From contig NC_034009.1 of assembly GCF_000346465.2 (NCBI RefSeq), forward strand, positions 34,417,557 through 34,481,556: a DNA stretch of 64,000 bases, read 5' to 3'. Positions 37,753 through 49,069 of this stretch are shown in pieces (positions within the stretch are counted from its first letter, which is position 1; each line of letters opens with the position of its first letter). The notes under the pieces are model-generated. The model was given only the letters and a program-made list of their open reading frames with translations. It did no database searches and was not told where the DNA came from. The translations under genes were made by a program, and so were the position numbers. The stretch is from Prunus persica. Lineage: Eukaryota > Streptophyta > Magnoliopsida > Rosales > Rosaceae.

Positions 37753-40700
37753 GCTACGAGTCGCCGTCGCTATCCTCAAGGTGAGCTCTCTCAGTTTTTT
37801 ATTTGTCACTTATTTTCTGGGTAGAAGAATTTGGGGTTTAAGTTTTGTTTTCTCTTGCAAATTTCAGTTAAAAATTTCTTGTTATGCTTGGTTTCTGAGA
37901 AATTTGGGGAAGAGATGGAAAAATTTGGGATTTTGGCACTGCACTGACCCTAAATCAGTTGTTTGTTATCTGGTTTCTCATTCTTTTTTTTGTTTGTTTT
38001 TTCCTGGGGAACCTAACGGCAGATTAGGGCTTCAGGTTAAGGGAAGCAACTGTCTTTAGTACGTGATGGATTTATTGCTTTTGATGTTTCCACTTTCTAA
38101 GCTATTTCCTCTTGCTTGTTTCTGCTTCCAATTCGTTTTTTTATTTCCTTTTCTGGAAACTGTTTATTAGTGCTTGAGGGGGAACATTTTTGTTCCTTTT
38201 TTTGGAATAAATTTCAGCTGATCTGTGGGTTGGGTTTGGCCAATAGTTAGTATTAATGGTTTTTTGAGGTTGAAGCAGATTTGGGTTGCTGGACCAAACC
38301 GTGGCATCTCCGTTGATGTGCTATTAGGATTGAGACACTTTGTATTTGATTTTCCATATTATTATGAGACTAAGTTTGTTAGATCTGCTCTAGAATGGTT
38401 GATTTTTTTTCCTGTCCACCTTGTGCGTGAACAGTAAATTTGTTGAAAACCAAGGTCTTAAGTTTGCACATTTTCATCACATTAATGGTTCTTTTGTTTT
38501 GTTGTGCTTTAGGTTATATTGCTAGTGATATGGTTGGAAACTAGTAATGCACAATCCCAAGAAAACACACTTCAAGGGCAGGATCCAGAATGGTTGTCCG
38601 AGAGTGTTGCTTCACATTCCTGCATCCATGACCAGATACTTAAACAACGGAGGCGACCTGGTCGCAAAGTGTACACTGTTACCCCCCAGGTGTACGAGGG
38701 GTCTGGTATATCACAAGCCCTTCACCAAAAAGGTAGGGCATTACTTGGAATTTCCAAGTGCTCGGTACAGCAGAAGGATGTAAAACGGCCTATTAGAATA
38801 TATTTAAATTATGATGCTGTTGGTCACTCACCTGATAGAGACTGTCGAAATGTTGGTGATATTGTTAAGGTGGGTTTAACATCAAATTGGTAAATTCTGA
38901 ATGTGTACATTGTTGACAACTATACATAACTGATGTTGGAATTGATTTCTTCGTTTTTCTTGCAATTCCCCTCCCTATCAGCTTGGGGAGCCTCCTGTGA
39001 TGTATTCTGTTCTTGGTTCTCCTTCTTGCAATCCTCATGGTGATCCTCCAATTTCTGGTGACTGCTGGTATAACTGCACTTTGGATGATATAGCTGGAAA
39101 GGACAAACGGCAGCGCCTTCGCAAGGTTAGATTGTACTTTGTTATTCTTCTGTCATATTTTTCCCACTTTGCACATCATGTAACCTTTGTATATCGTTCA
39201 CTGCTTCATGTCTCTGGGTTTTGCTTAATCAAACTTCGTCTATGTCAATGTGTGTAGGTGGATGACTTTATTGTCAGTAATACATATTTATGTTACTCAT
39301 GCTGGGTAAGTATGCATGAAACTTATTTTCGGACGTATTTAAATGCAGGCTCTAGGGCAGACAGCTGACTGGTTCAAGAGAGCCTTAGCTGTTGAACCTG
39401 TGAGGGGGAATTTGCGGTTGAGTGGGTATTCAGCATGTGGCCAAGATGGAGGTGTGCAGCTGCCACGTCAATATGTTGAAGGTATCTTTTATTGCAAATT
39501 GGGTGTTATTTTCCAATGTCACTGTGTGACTTGATTCTGCTTTTTAGTAGCAATTCTTGACATGTCCACATACGCAAGTATCCGAGTAACCATAATGTTG
39601 ATCTTTTTCCAGAGGGCGTTGCTGAAGCAGACCTGGTTCTTCTCGTGACAACAAGACCTACCACTGGAAACACTCTTGCATGGGCAGTGGCTTGTGAACG
39701 TGATCAATGGGGTCGTGCAATTGCAGGTAATTCATTCATTGAGCACTGTTTCCTGTTGGAATAGTCGTGCCTTGCTTGCAATAGAAATCAGAATTGATTG
39801 TATCTTTTTTCCTTTTTTGGGATGCAGGACATGTAAATGTTGCTCCTCGCCATTTGACAGCAGAAGCAGAAACTCTACTTTCTGCTACTCTCATACATGA
39901 GGTCAGTTGTCTTGTAATGAAATTAAGAAAACATGGGATGTAATTTCTTACTGATAAGAATGTGTGATCTTTTCCAGGTTATGCATGTTCTCGGTTTTGA
40001 TCCCCATGCCTTTGCTCATTTTAGGGATGAGAGGAAAAGAAGGCGTAGTCAGGTAAAGACTACTACTAATGCATCAAAATGCTCCTTCACAACCACGAGA
40101 AATCTATGTCCAAACTATCTGCTGCTTCATTGTTGTTTGGGTATGGAAAGTTCATTGGCACCAAAATGTTACTTGTTATCAATTTTCAGGTTACAGAACA
40201 AATCATGGATGAAAAGCTTGGACGTATGGTGACCCGTGTGGTGCTTCCACGTGTTGTCATGCATTCACGATATCATTATGCGGTAAATTTCAACTCTCTT
40301 TGTTGTGCATGGAATTGTGTGCTGCTCATGAAAACTATACATTTTCGTTGAAAACTATTTTGAGACATAGTGTTGCTTTAATTTTTAATATTCTAAAACC
40401 AGAGCACCAAAAAAATGGTTGAAGAATTTCATAGAAAATAATGGTCCAAGACCAATCTTCTGGCAGGCATTCTCTGAGAATTTCACTGGTTTAGAGCTTG
40501 AAGATGGGGGAGGACGCGGCACATCAGGTTTTTTACTTTAAATGTTTCTGTGTGTAATCATGCATAAATTAAATGCATACATTCATATGCTATGCTGTGC
40601 TTGGCACGATTTTATGGAAGACTTTTTATATAACATGAGGAACAATATTCAGGGTAGTGTAAAATGCCAAAACAAAAAATAAGAGTTGATATTTAGTAAG

Positions 40701-43102
40701 AACTGTACCAGATGTGTTTTTTCCCAAGTGATACCAACAGAGTTGTCATAGTGTTTAGAAGTGTAATAATGATTGTACATCTAATTACTTTCAGGGTCAC
40801 ACTGGGAAAAAAGACTTCTAATGAATGAAATTATGACGGGTTCAGTGGACACAAGATCCGTGGTTTCAAAAATGACACTGGCGTTATTAGAAGATAGTGG
40901 ATGGTACCAGGCTAATTATAGTATGGCGGACCATCTTGATTGGGGCCGCAACCAAGGAACTGAGTTTGTTACCTCCCCTTGCAATCTCTGGAAGGGGGCA
41001 TATCATTGCAACACAACACAATTGTCAGGATGTACATACAACAGAGAAGCAGAGGGTTACTGTCCAATTGTAAGTTACAGTGGAGACCTACCCCAGTGGG
41101 CACGCTATTTCCCACAGGCTAACAAAGGTGTGGTGTTTTTGCATTTGTAATCTATTGCATTATATTTGAAGTTGTTAATCTTTATCCCATTGTTTTGGGT
41201 ATTAAAATATCTATAAACCTTAATAGTTGGTTTGAGACTTGATGTGAATTATGTTATCTTATGACCATTGCAGGTGGGCAGTCCTCACTGGCTGATTATT
41301 GCACCTATTTTGTTGCTTACTCTGATGGATCATGTACTGACACTAACAGTGCACGACCACCTGACAGAATGTTGGGTGAAGTACGAGGAAGTAACTCTAG
41401 GTGAGATTTACACTAGGAAAATTTCTTTCCCGTGGACATGTTGGTTGCAGTTAAAAATAGCCACATCTTGCTAATGATTCTTCTTCTTTGTCACTTGTAG
41501 GTGTATGGCTTCATCCTTGGTACGTACTGGGTTTGTACGGGGTTCTATGACCCAAGGAAATGGATGCTATCAGCACAGATGTGTTAATAATTCGTTAGAG
41601 GTATGCTATTTCAGTGGTCGCGTTCTTTTTCATCTGCTGTAGTTTATCAGGTGCACATGGGTGTCATGGTGAACTTATCAACCATAAATTGACGAGCAGC
41701 ATCTTTATATTTGAACATGCTTCATCTTTATCTTTTATCACTTTTTTAATTGTTTATTTATTTTCAGGTTGCTGTGGATGGTATGTGGAAAGTATGTCCT
41801 GAAGCTGGTGGACCACTTCAGTTCCCAGGATTTAATGGTAATCATGCTGTTCTGTCGATTGTTTTTTCTTCTTAATCTTGTTATGTGTATTTCAACATTG
41901 ATTAAAATTTGAAAAATGTTCCTTCTTTTAGGTGAATTGCTATGCCCGTCGTACCATGAACTCTGTAGTACAAGCCTAGTTCCTGGGACTGGGCAATGTC
42001 CAAAATCATGTAATTTCAATGGAGATTGTGTTGAAGGAAGGTGCCACTGTTTTCTAGGGTTTCATGGTTCCGATTGTAGTAAACGTGAGCTCCTAATTTC
42101 CTCTTTGCCCTTCTTTATAATCAGCACACGAGATGCAACATTATACGAAGTTAGAGGTTTTGAATTTATGATCTTTGCAGGCACCTGCCCAAGCAACTGT
42201 AGTGGACGTGGAAATTGCCTTTCTAATGGGCTCTGTGAATGTGGAAATGGATACACAGGCATTGACTGCTCCACTGGTAATTCGTTTTGTTTTTTCCTCT
42301 CTTTTTTTCCCTGTTTAATACTGCACAACGTGTCAAGGCTTGTGTACCATGGCTGCTAATATTATGCAATTTGCTGTTCTCTGATAACGTTGCTCTTGCA
42401 TGTATATGTCATGCAGCTGTTTGTGATGAGCAATGCAGCCTTCATGGAGGTGTCTGTGATGATGGAGTCTGTGAATTCCGATGCTCTGACTATGCAGGCT
42501 ACTCTTGCCAGAACAGCACCCTGCTGCAATCTAGTCTTAAAGTTTGTAAAGATGTGCTGGAGAATGTCAACTCTGGTGCTGGTCAGCATTGTGCACCCAG
42601 TGAACCAAGTATATTGCAGCAGCTAGAGGATGTAGTGGTCATGCCCAACTACCATCGTTTGTTTCCTGGGGGTGCTAGGAAACTTTTTAGCATCTTTGGC
42701 ACCAGCTACTGTGATATGACTGCGAAGCAGCTGGCTTGCTGGGTAAGTTTCCTCTCACTCCACAATACAACGTTTTCTTCTCCCTTTGTCAAGAAACATT
42801 TGTTATGTTTATCTGCTTTGACTAAGAATATGACCATGTAATGGCAGATCTCAATTCAAAAGTGTGACAAGGATGGGGACAACAGGCTCCGCGTATGCTA
42901 TTCGGCTTGTCAGTCATATAATTCGGCATGCGGAGCTTCACTGGATTGCTCGGACCAAACCCTGTTCAGTAGTAAGGATGAAGCAGAAGGTCAATGCACA
43001 GGGTCTAGTGAGATGAAAACATCATGGATTAGCCGCATATATAGTTTGTTTTCAAGTAATAGTTCCTCAAAAGGGACGTCTGTAAAAAATAGGCAGCTCT
43101 AG
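37700..43102 (+). CDS. Leishmanolysin-type (M8) zinc metalloprotease with EGF-like repeats
   Basis: This is a secretory-pathway zinc endopeptidase of peptidase family M8. Seventeen exons, all GT-AG and in frame: 37700-37780, 38513-38869, 38982-39125, 39349-39481, 39613-39726, 39828-39901, 39978-40052, 40190-40282, 40467-40527, 40795-41127, 41274-41400, 41501-41600, 41768-41837, 41932-42084, 42181-42276, 42417-42742 and 42848-43102. They give 863 residues. The N-terminus has a hydrophobic signal segment (VAVAILKVILLVIWLETSNA). The metzincin motif HEVMHVLGF starts at His300, with the distal zinc ligand His380 in GSHWEKR and the Met-turn at NEIMTG (Met391). Cysteine-rich EGF-like units follow in exons 14-16 (CPKSCNFNGDC, CPSNCSGRGNC, CDEQCSLHGG). 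The C-terminus is not clearly membrane-spanning. The intron between exons 6 and 7 interrupts HE|VMH. Confidence 0.95.
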
Positions 43103-44041
43103 TATTTACTTTTGATTTTTTGTTTTTTTCTTGTAATTTTGTAGGGTTTCATTTTAGGAAAAGGTGGCATTTAATGCTGTGTCTTAGATGTAGGTTTTCC
43201 TTCTGCAGGGCCCAATAATCATTAAAAAAAAGTTGGGCCGGAAGGCGAGAGTTGTGGCTTTCAAAGATGAAAGCCGCTTGTAGAGAAAATTGGAAATGCA
43301 GGAAATGCAAGGTGAGTAGAAAAAGAAAAAAAAAGAGAAGAGGAAGAGTCTTGTTAAGTTGCTTGCACAGTTGTTTTGTTTGTTAGGCCGAAGGCCTTGA
43401 AATTTGAAAGAGAAAAAAAAGCCTTGTATTTCTTGGTTTATTGTGTTCTTATCTTTAGAGTTGTTTTTAGTTAGTTTCCAAGAAAAGTTAGTAAATACGC
43501 CGTCGTTTTAATTACTTGAATAACAATTATATGCGTGGTATGGTTGGAGAAGAAAGTGAGAAACAAGACATGCAAAGATTTCAAACCCACACGTTTGCGT
43601 AGGCTTTGCAATTAAGAATTTAAGATAAGCAAATCAAGGATATGCAAATAAAATAAACAGATTATTATGGTTATCAATCGACATCATTAGTACCATTGCT
43701 TGTTTAGTTGGTGGAGGACTGGAGGTGCCAAGATTCTTCCAAATTAACTAGGAATTGCTTCCCATGCATACGATGCGACCACCGCAATTAGCCAACTTAT
43801 TATTCTCATATTAAATTAACCATTTGTTAATTAATTCCCTCACCAATCCGATCCAGCCAGAACCTATTAAACTAATTACAAGAATCTATTATTTCAAATC
43901 CAACTGCTAATTAACAAAACCTTAATAATAATCTTAAACCAATAAAATCATATCAATCAATTAATATAACCAATAAGGACCTTCCATTCCATGCGCTATC
44001 TAAGAATTTATACCAATGTAATGGATAATTACTCAACTAGC
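43103..44041. other. Convergent spacer between protease and thaumatin-like genes
   Basis: It holds the 3' ends of both genes. A-rich tracts and AT-rich spacer. No further gene. Confidence 0.5.
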
Positions 44042-44902
44042 TTATGATGACCCGGTTGGGCAAAACGTAATCAAGTAGTCCGACCCGGCACAGGTACAAG
44101 TGCTGGAAGCGTCATCATAAGCGTAACTATACGCTGTGGGGCATGCAGTCTTGAACATCACCGAGTACTGAGTGGGGGAACAGGTCTGAGGCGTCGCGTG
44201 GTCCCCGGTGCAGCAAAACTCCGGCGCGTTAAACGCCGCGCACGCGCTCCTGCACGCCACCACCTTACCCGAATCCGTCACCCGAAGCTCCGGTGGGCAG
44301 TTGCCATTCAAGTCGGCCACGCATCCCGCGTACTGGCAGTCGCCGGTTCCTCCGTTTGCCCGCAGCCCCATGGCCACATTGTAACCGTCCACCAAGCTGA
44401 CGTCATAGAAATCCTTGTCACCCGGGGTCGAACCTGTCGTGAACTCCGCCAAGGTCACTGGGGGTGCGCCGCCCCCGACGCATTTTAGTGAGCCGCAGTC
44501 GCCGGTGAGGCATTTGCCGTTTCCCGAGTCGTCGAAGTTGCAGCCGGTTCGGGCCCAGAACCGGCCTGACCATCCCCGAGGGGCCGTGAGCTGGACGGAC
44601 GAATCCGGAGCCAAGGCGAAACCACCGTCGCCGAGAACTGCGGCGCCGTTTCCGGAGAGTGTGCCGGGCCAGACTGTGTAGGTGCAACGGTTCTGGAGCG
44701 TGAAAACGGTTGCGTAGACCACATTGCCTGCAGCTGGATTAACAAGAAGAGTAACAACATTAACCCAAAAACAAACAAACAAGTTTAGATTACGTTAATC
44801 AATATAATTAGTGTAAGTAGTTGATTAAGAGGCAATTACGGTACCTAATGAAAAGAGAAAAAGAAGAAGAGAAAGCTTAAGCTTGGAGGTGAACATGGCC
44901 AT
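44042..44902 (-). CDS. Thaumatin-like protein (PR-5 family)
   Basis: This is a secreted thaumatin-like protein of the PR-5 family, related to the plant defence proteins of the apoplast. Two exons, 44902-44845 and 44727-44042, give 247 residues. The signal peptide (MAMFTSKLKLSLLLFLFSLG) is followed by NVVYA, with probable cleavage near residue 25. The family signature GNGKCLTGDCGSLKC is intact. Acidic-cleft residues of the REDDD set can be placed in ARTGC, LAEFT, DFYDVSLVDGYN and CVADLNG. All 16 family cysteines are present, plus one extra in SSTCTCAGSDY where most members have STFTC or STYTC. The 117-bp intron sits at the signal-peptide boundary. A TATAAATA box and a group of ACGT-core motifs lie upstream, pointing to stress-responsive expression. 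Confidence 0.97.
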
Positions 44903-44986
44903 AACTGGAAAACAAGCCAAGACTGGGTGCGGAAGTTATAAACTTAATTTGATTTTTTATGCTCAAAGCTTTTGCTTGGCGATTGG

Positions 44987-44994
44987 TATTTATA
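44987..44994 (-). promoter_or_regulatory. TATA box of the thaumatin-like gene
   Basis: The minus strand reads TATAAATA 85 bases before the start codon at 44902, placing the transcription start near 44957. Confidence 0.7.
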
Positions 44995-45120
44995 TTTGCC
45001 AGAGTTGAAATTTTGTCATTATAATATCGTTCCTCTCTTTCCGTGACGAGCATAAGATAGTGGGGGTGTTTTCCGGTGCGCGCAAGCATTTCCTGTATTT
45101 GCGGAATGCAGCAATGGGTG

Positions 45121-45464
45121 GCCGCCACGTCATCAAGTTAAAGACGTGCCATCTTTCGCACCACTTTCTTTCCAGTTTTATGAGGGAAAGAGTTTTGTGG
45201 TTGGATTTGGTTGATCGAGGGTGTAGATTTATTTCTGAGCTGAGTGTGCAACTTTACCTCATCTTACTTATGCTATGCGAATGGTAATTAATTATAATTA
45301 CTGTGGGGGAAAGCATTGCGTAATTTATTTTTTCTTGTTAATTTGGGTAAGGGATGATAAAATATTGGTGTGGCACGTGACGTGGCAGGTAGGTTGGAGT
45401 ATCGAGTCACGTGACAAGGACTGTCCCTCGACAAGATCACATCACATAAAACAGCAACGTGGCA
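45121..45464 (-). promoter_or_regulatory. ACGT-core (G-box/ABRE) cluster upstream of the thaumatin-like gene
   Basis: Motifs visible include CACGTG at 45374-45379 directly abutting ACGTGGC (45380-45386), the 10-base palindrome GTCACGTGAC at 45406-45415, ACGTGGC at 45458-45464, and GCCGCCACGTCATCA at 45121-45135, which contains a GCC-box core and a TGACG motif on the minus strand. Such elements bind bZIP/ABF and ERF factors in abscisic acid and defence responses. Confidence 0.5.
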
Positions 45465-46692
45465 AACATCATCAATCGCACGACCTCCCACTCCCACTCT
45501 CAGTCCCTCAGTTGACTCTCACACGTTCTTAGGCTTGTTAGTTTCATAATAAAATGCCACAATCTTTTTACACAATTTGGCGTGGTGATTTGGTTAAATA
45601 AACACAATCTTTCACTTGTAATTAATTTTCCTTTGAATGAATGTTTGTAGTGTTTCATGTCCTTTCTTTTCCAAGCCAATGTTTCTTAAGTAAGGATTTG
45701 CTAATACAAAGTTAATCAAACGATGTTAACAGTAACTTATTCGGCAGCACAAAAGGAATGGTTGGTTGGCCTTTCGGATTGGATCTTTTTTTTGCCCTTT
45801 TCCTTTTAAATAATGCTAATGAGATCATGTGCGTAAAAAAGGAAAGAGAGGTAAGGACTCAAACGGTTGGCCAATTAAACCAGCTTTTCCTACAGCGTTA
45901 AGCTACCTACCAGCAATAATCTTGACAAACTAACAACAATCAAGCAGGCCCCGTTACATGCCTAAACTTCAAATGGATATGTTGCTTTAGAAAATTAAAT
46001 ATGGAAAGTAGCCGCGTCGCTTTAATTTTGTACTTATTTGTGTTTGGTGTCTTGAAATAGATTGGATAGCGTGACATTTCGCGGACTAGCTTGCTCCACC
46101 CAATACCAATTAAAGCCTTGGCTTCACATGTCTGGTTGTTAATGTCAGGATGGTTCCAATTTGCGTCCCTATTTATTTCTTGACATAATTTGTGTTCTGT
46201 ATGTACATGCATACAAGTAGCAATCCACCAGAAAGTTAGAAAGACAAAGAAAGCTGCTCACACAAAAAGGTCGACAAGATTCCTACCCATTGCTTCACGC
46301 AATTAATCTCAACGACTACCTTTTAACACCTGCATTGTCTTTTGCATAAAGTTGATCAGAACCAACCCCCAACCTCTCATTTGTTTGATTTTCTGTTGAT
46401 CTCATGACTGATCACAATTTGAACCTCATTACAGCAACATACGATTCAAGGCTGAGATGTTTGAAAATTTGTCACTGAAGACTAGTTATTAGAAGTCTTC
46501 TTTTTGTAAAGTGAAACTGTGATGCTGCTGCTAGGGTTAATTATGGGCTGCAAATGAAGCTTCAAGCCATAACCTTTGACGGCTAAAAGAGCTCAATGTG
46601 AAGCTCTGTTTCAATTTGGTGGCAAACACACAGGTGCAACAAATATAGGAATAATGAAACATTCGCAAAACACTTCAAAAATGTGCTGTTTT
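45465..46692. other. Spacer between thaumatin-like and LPAT genes
   Basis: AT-rich with no gene. Possible tRNA-like remnants lie near 45860-45900 (minus strand GGTTTAATTGGCCAA and GTTTGAGTCC). Confidence 0.4.
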
Positions 46693-48506
46693 CTATTCAC
46701 TTCTTGGTCTATTGCAAACACAAGTTGCTTTAACAAAGTCTAAAATTGGCATCGGTTGGATTTCAAAATAAGTAGCTGTAGCAAGGTATGCACATGATAA
46801 ACCGATGTATATTTTAAACCAGACGGTTGAAAAAATGGTAAGGTAAACGAGCACGACAGTCAAAACAACTACCAACATAAAATTTACCAAGCACTTCAAT
46901 GTGGACAGTTCCTCTTCGCCTCCTCCTCCTCCTCCTCCTCCTCCTTCACTAGGGAAATGGCCTTGAGTATTGAAATCAGAAAGTAAGTTGTCCTTGAGCT
47001 GGAATGTGTCCGTTAACCAAGAAGCTGCATCCGCTATAGACTCTGGGATGTCTTCGATAGGGATACGGCGAACATGAATGTGAACTTCTGAAGGATCCAC
47101 GCCAAACGCATTGTCCATAAATGAAGGGCATTGATTCTTGTATGCGATTGTCAAGTCATAAACTGCACCACATTTTGGAATATGAAGGCACATATAAATA
47201 TAACAGGAATGGAATGTTAAGACAAGATAAATTGGAGAGAGAGAGAAAATGGGGTTACAAACACATAATTTCCAGAATACCAATAAGAGAGTGGAAGTCT
47301 TGTGTAAATAACCTGCATCCAAAGAACTTCTTAGAGCTTCCAAGCAAGCACAAAAACCTTTCGTTCTTGGAAGCAGGACATGTGACAGCACAGGAAGTCC
47401 AGTTTCAGCAGCAAATATCTGACTCTTTTTGCATTTTTCTTCACTGTATACAAAACAAGGGGGTAAAAAACAAAACAACTAAATATCTACATACATTAAT
47501 CTCTTAAAATGAATAACGAAGAATATTCTGAATGCACCATAAAAATTTGCAAGTTGGGAATATGCCTTATGACAGTATGAGATGAAACCAATGTTAGAAA
47601 GGTGACTGGTGAATGTAGAAATGGGGTCCAAAGGTAACTCAGTGCAGAGAAGTGCAGCAAAATTAGGCAATACTGTGGGTTTCAGAGAATAGGATTCTAA
47701 AAAAATCTCATTGCAGAACATAAACATGAGAAAGGATTCTCGAACTCATTGTCAACTGTCAAAATTGTGAAACTAACAGTCTAAGTTCAAACAATATGGA
47801 TTTTCTTTTGCTGAAGTTAGAAAAAGAAGCACTGGAGGTCAAATAATCTTGAATATGATAAATTCAATATAGTAATCTGAAAATACATGCGCATAGATTG
47901 ATAAGAAAGGCAGAGGGGGGGTAATAAGCAGTACTTATAATCAGTTCCTTCAGGAAAAATGGCGAGCCACAGAGGGTCTGCAGGATCCGCAAAGGACGAA
48001 AGCAATTTGCGCATAACTGGTTCATCAACTTCCCACTTCCTCTTCAAAGGGATAAACTCCAAAACATGAAAGCCCCAACCGAAGACAGGCAGCTTCATGA
48101 GGCTGCTCTTGAGGACATATTTGATGTGGCCGAGGGACCCTTTTCGCAATGCAAGATCCCACAAGTACATCCAATCAACCTCAGTTTTATGATTGGCAAT
48201 GAGCAGAGTGCGTTCTTTCGGGGGCACGGTGTCACCAGTAAAAACCACTTTGGTCCCATTGATCTTTTCAAATAGGAAGGGCCACAAGGCCAGCCAAATA
48301 CCAAAGAGGAGGGATATTGCTTTTCTGCTGCAATGTATGCTCAACAGGCGCAAAATTACAGCAATGATAGGCGCAAAGCACACAAGAATCATGAAAGCAG
48401 TAGAAAGAAACACTACTAAACATATCACACCCCTCACAACTCTAAGTGGAGTTAAGGGCCTGTGCTTCAGTTTACTATCAGGTTTCAAGGGACTGCAAAC
48501 ATCCAT
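46693..48506 (-). CDS. LPAT4: 1-acyl-sn-glycerol-3-phosphate acyltransferase, LPAT4/5 type
   Basis: This enzyme transfers an acyl group from acyl-CoA to lysophosphatidic acid to make phosphatidic acid. The LPAT4/5 group is associated with the ER. Coding exons are 48506-47935, 47443-47313 and 47162-46693, giving 390 residues. A non-coding or partly coding exon ends at 48984, and its intron (48538-48983) carries a SINE. The start shown ([13 protein letters not shown]) matches family members; an in-frame upstream ATG created by splicing would add 12 residues. The catalytic NHKTEVD (His106, Asp111) and the FPEG motif (184-187, in [10 protein letters not shown]) are present. N-terminal membrane segments lie at about 26-55 and 62-80. 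The C-terminal membrane segments are [19 protein letters not shown] and [14 protein letters not shown] run of nine glycines, from a GGA microsatellite, precedes EEELSTLKC. Confidence 0.95.
46919..46945 (-). repeat. (GGA)n microsatellite coding for polyglycine in the LPAT gene
   Basis: The plus strand shows CTC/CCT repeats. On the coding strand they give nine consecutive Gly codons between PSE and EEE, in frame. Confidence 0.9.
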
Positions 48507-48648
48507 CTCGTTCCAGGAAAAACCTCCCTCAATGCAGCTGCAATATTACCAAAATATGTCTTTAAGAAAAAGAATTTACTTCCCATTTCCCTTAAATAAA
48601 CATGAAAAAAGAAACACAATAATAAACATGTACATGAACGAATTATGA

Positions 48649-48736
48649 GATATTCTAAACTAGTGGAGAGGTTTCGAACTCGGGTGCAATAGGAAGGGCA
48701 CACTGCTTCCGCCAATTGGCCTAACCCCACATTTGC
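48649..48736 (-). mobile_element. Short SINE with 17-bp duplication in the LPAT leader intron
   Basis: Read on the minus strand it has an A-box-like GGTTAGGCCAATTGGC, a B-box-like GAGTTCGAAACCTC, and the tail TAGTTTAGAATATC. The 17-mer ACATGAACGAATTATGA lies on both sides (48632-48648 and 48737-48753), a perfect target-site duplication. At 88 bp it is short for a SINE but complete between its duplications. A relative is at about 53367-53461. Confidence 0.75.
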
Positions 48737-48983
48737 ACATGAACGAATTATGATTGACGTGATCAAGAATGTTGGTTTTCCTTTTGAGACATGGATGCCA
48801 TTCTGGTTATCCAGGGAGGTAGATCAGATGCCTCCCTGAGATTTTGATGTTTCAGTTTCAATCATATAATCACGAAGGAAAAAAAATACGACAAACGTAA
48901 AGACGATTTCCAGAGACGCAATTGCAACAAGAACGACAACAACCACAACCTTAAATCTGCAGACAACAAAACAATGTTGTTAC

Positions 48984-49065
48984 CTCATGCCAATGTAGAT
49001 TTAGAGAGAAGTTTTTGCTCCGAGAACGAAGAGTACGTTTGTGTTGTTGTTGGTGGGTAGAAGGC
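48984..49065 (-). other. 5' leader exon of the LPAT gene
   Basis: On the minus strand the sequence ends GGCATGAG before the donor GTAACA (48983). It contains an ATG at 48988 that becomes in frame with the LPAT coding region after splicing to 48537. The upstream limit is a guess. Confidence 0.5.
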
Positions 49066-49069
49066 AATA

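Noticed and set aside
44198..44687. Several plus- and minus-strand ORFs inside the thaumatin-like gene
   Set aside because: They are other-frame shadows of a GC-rich exon.
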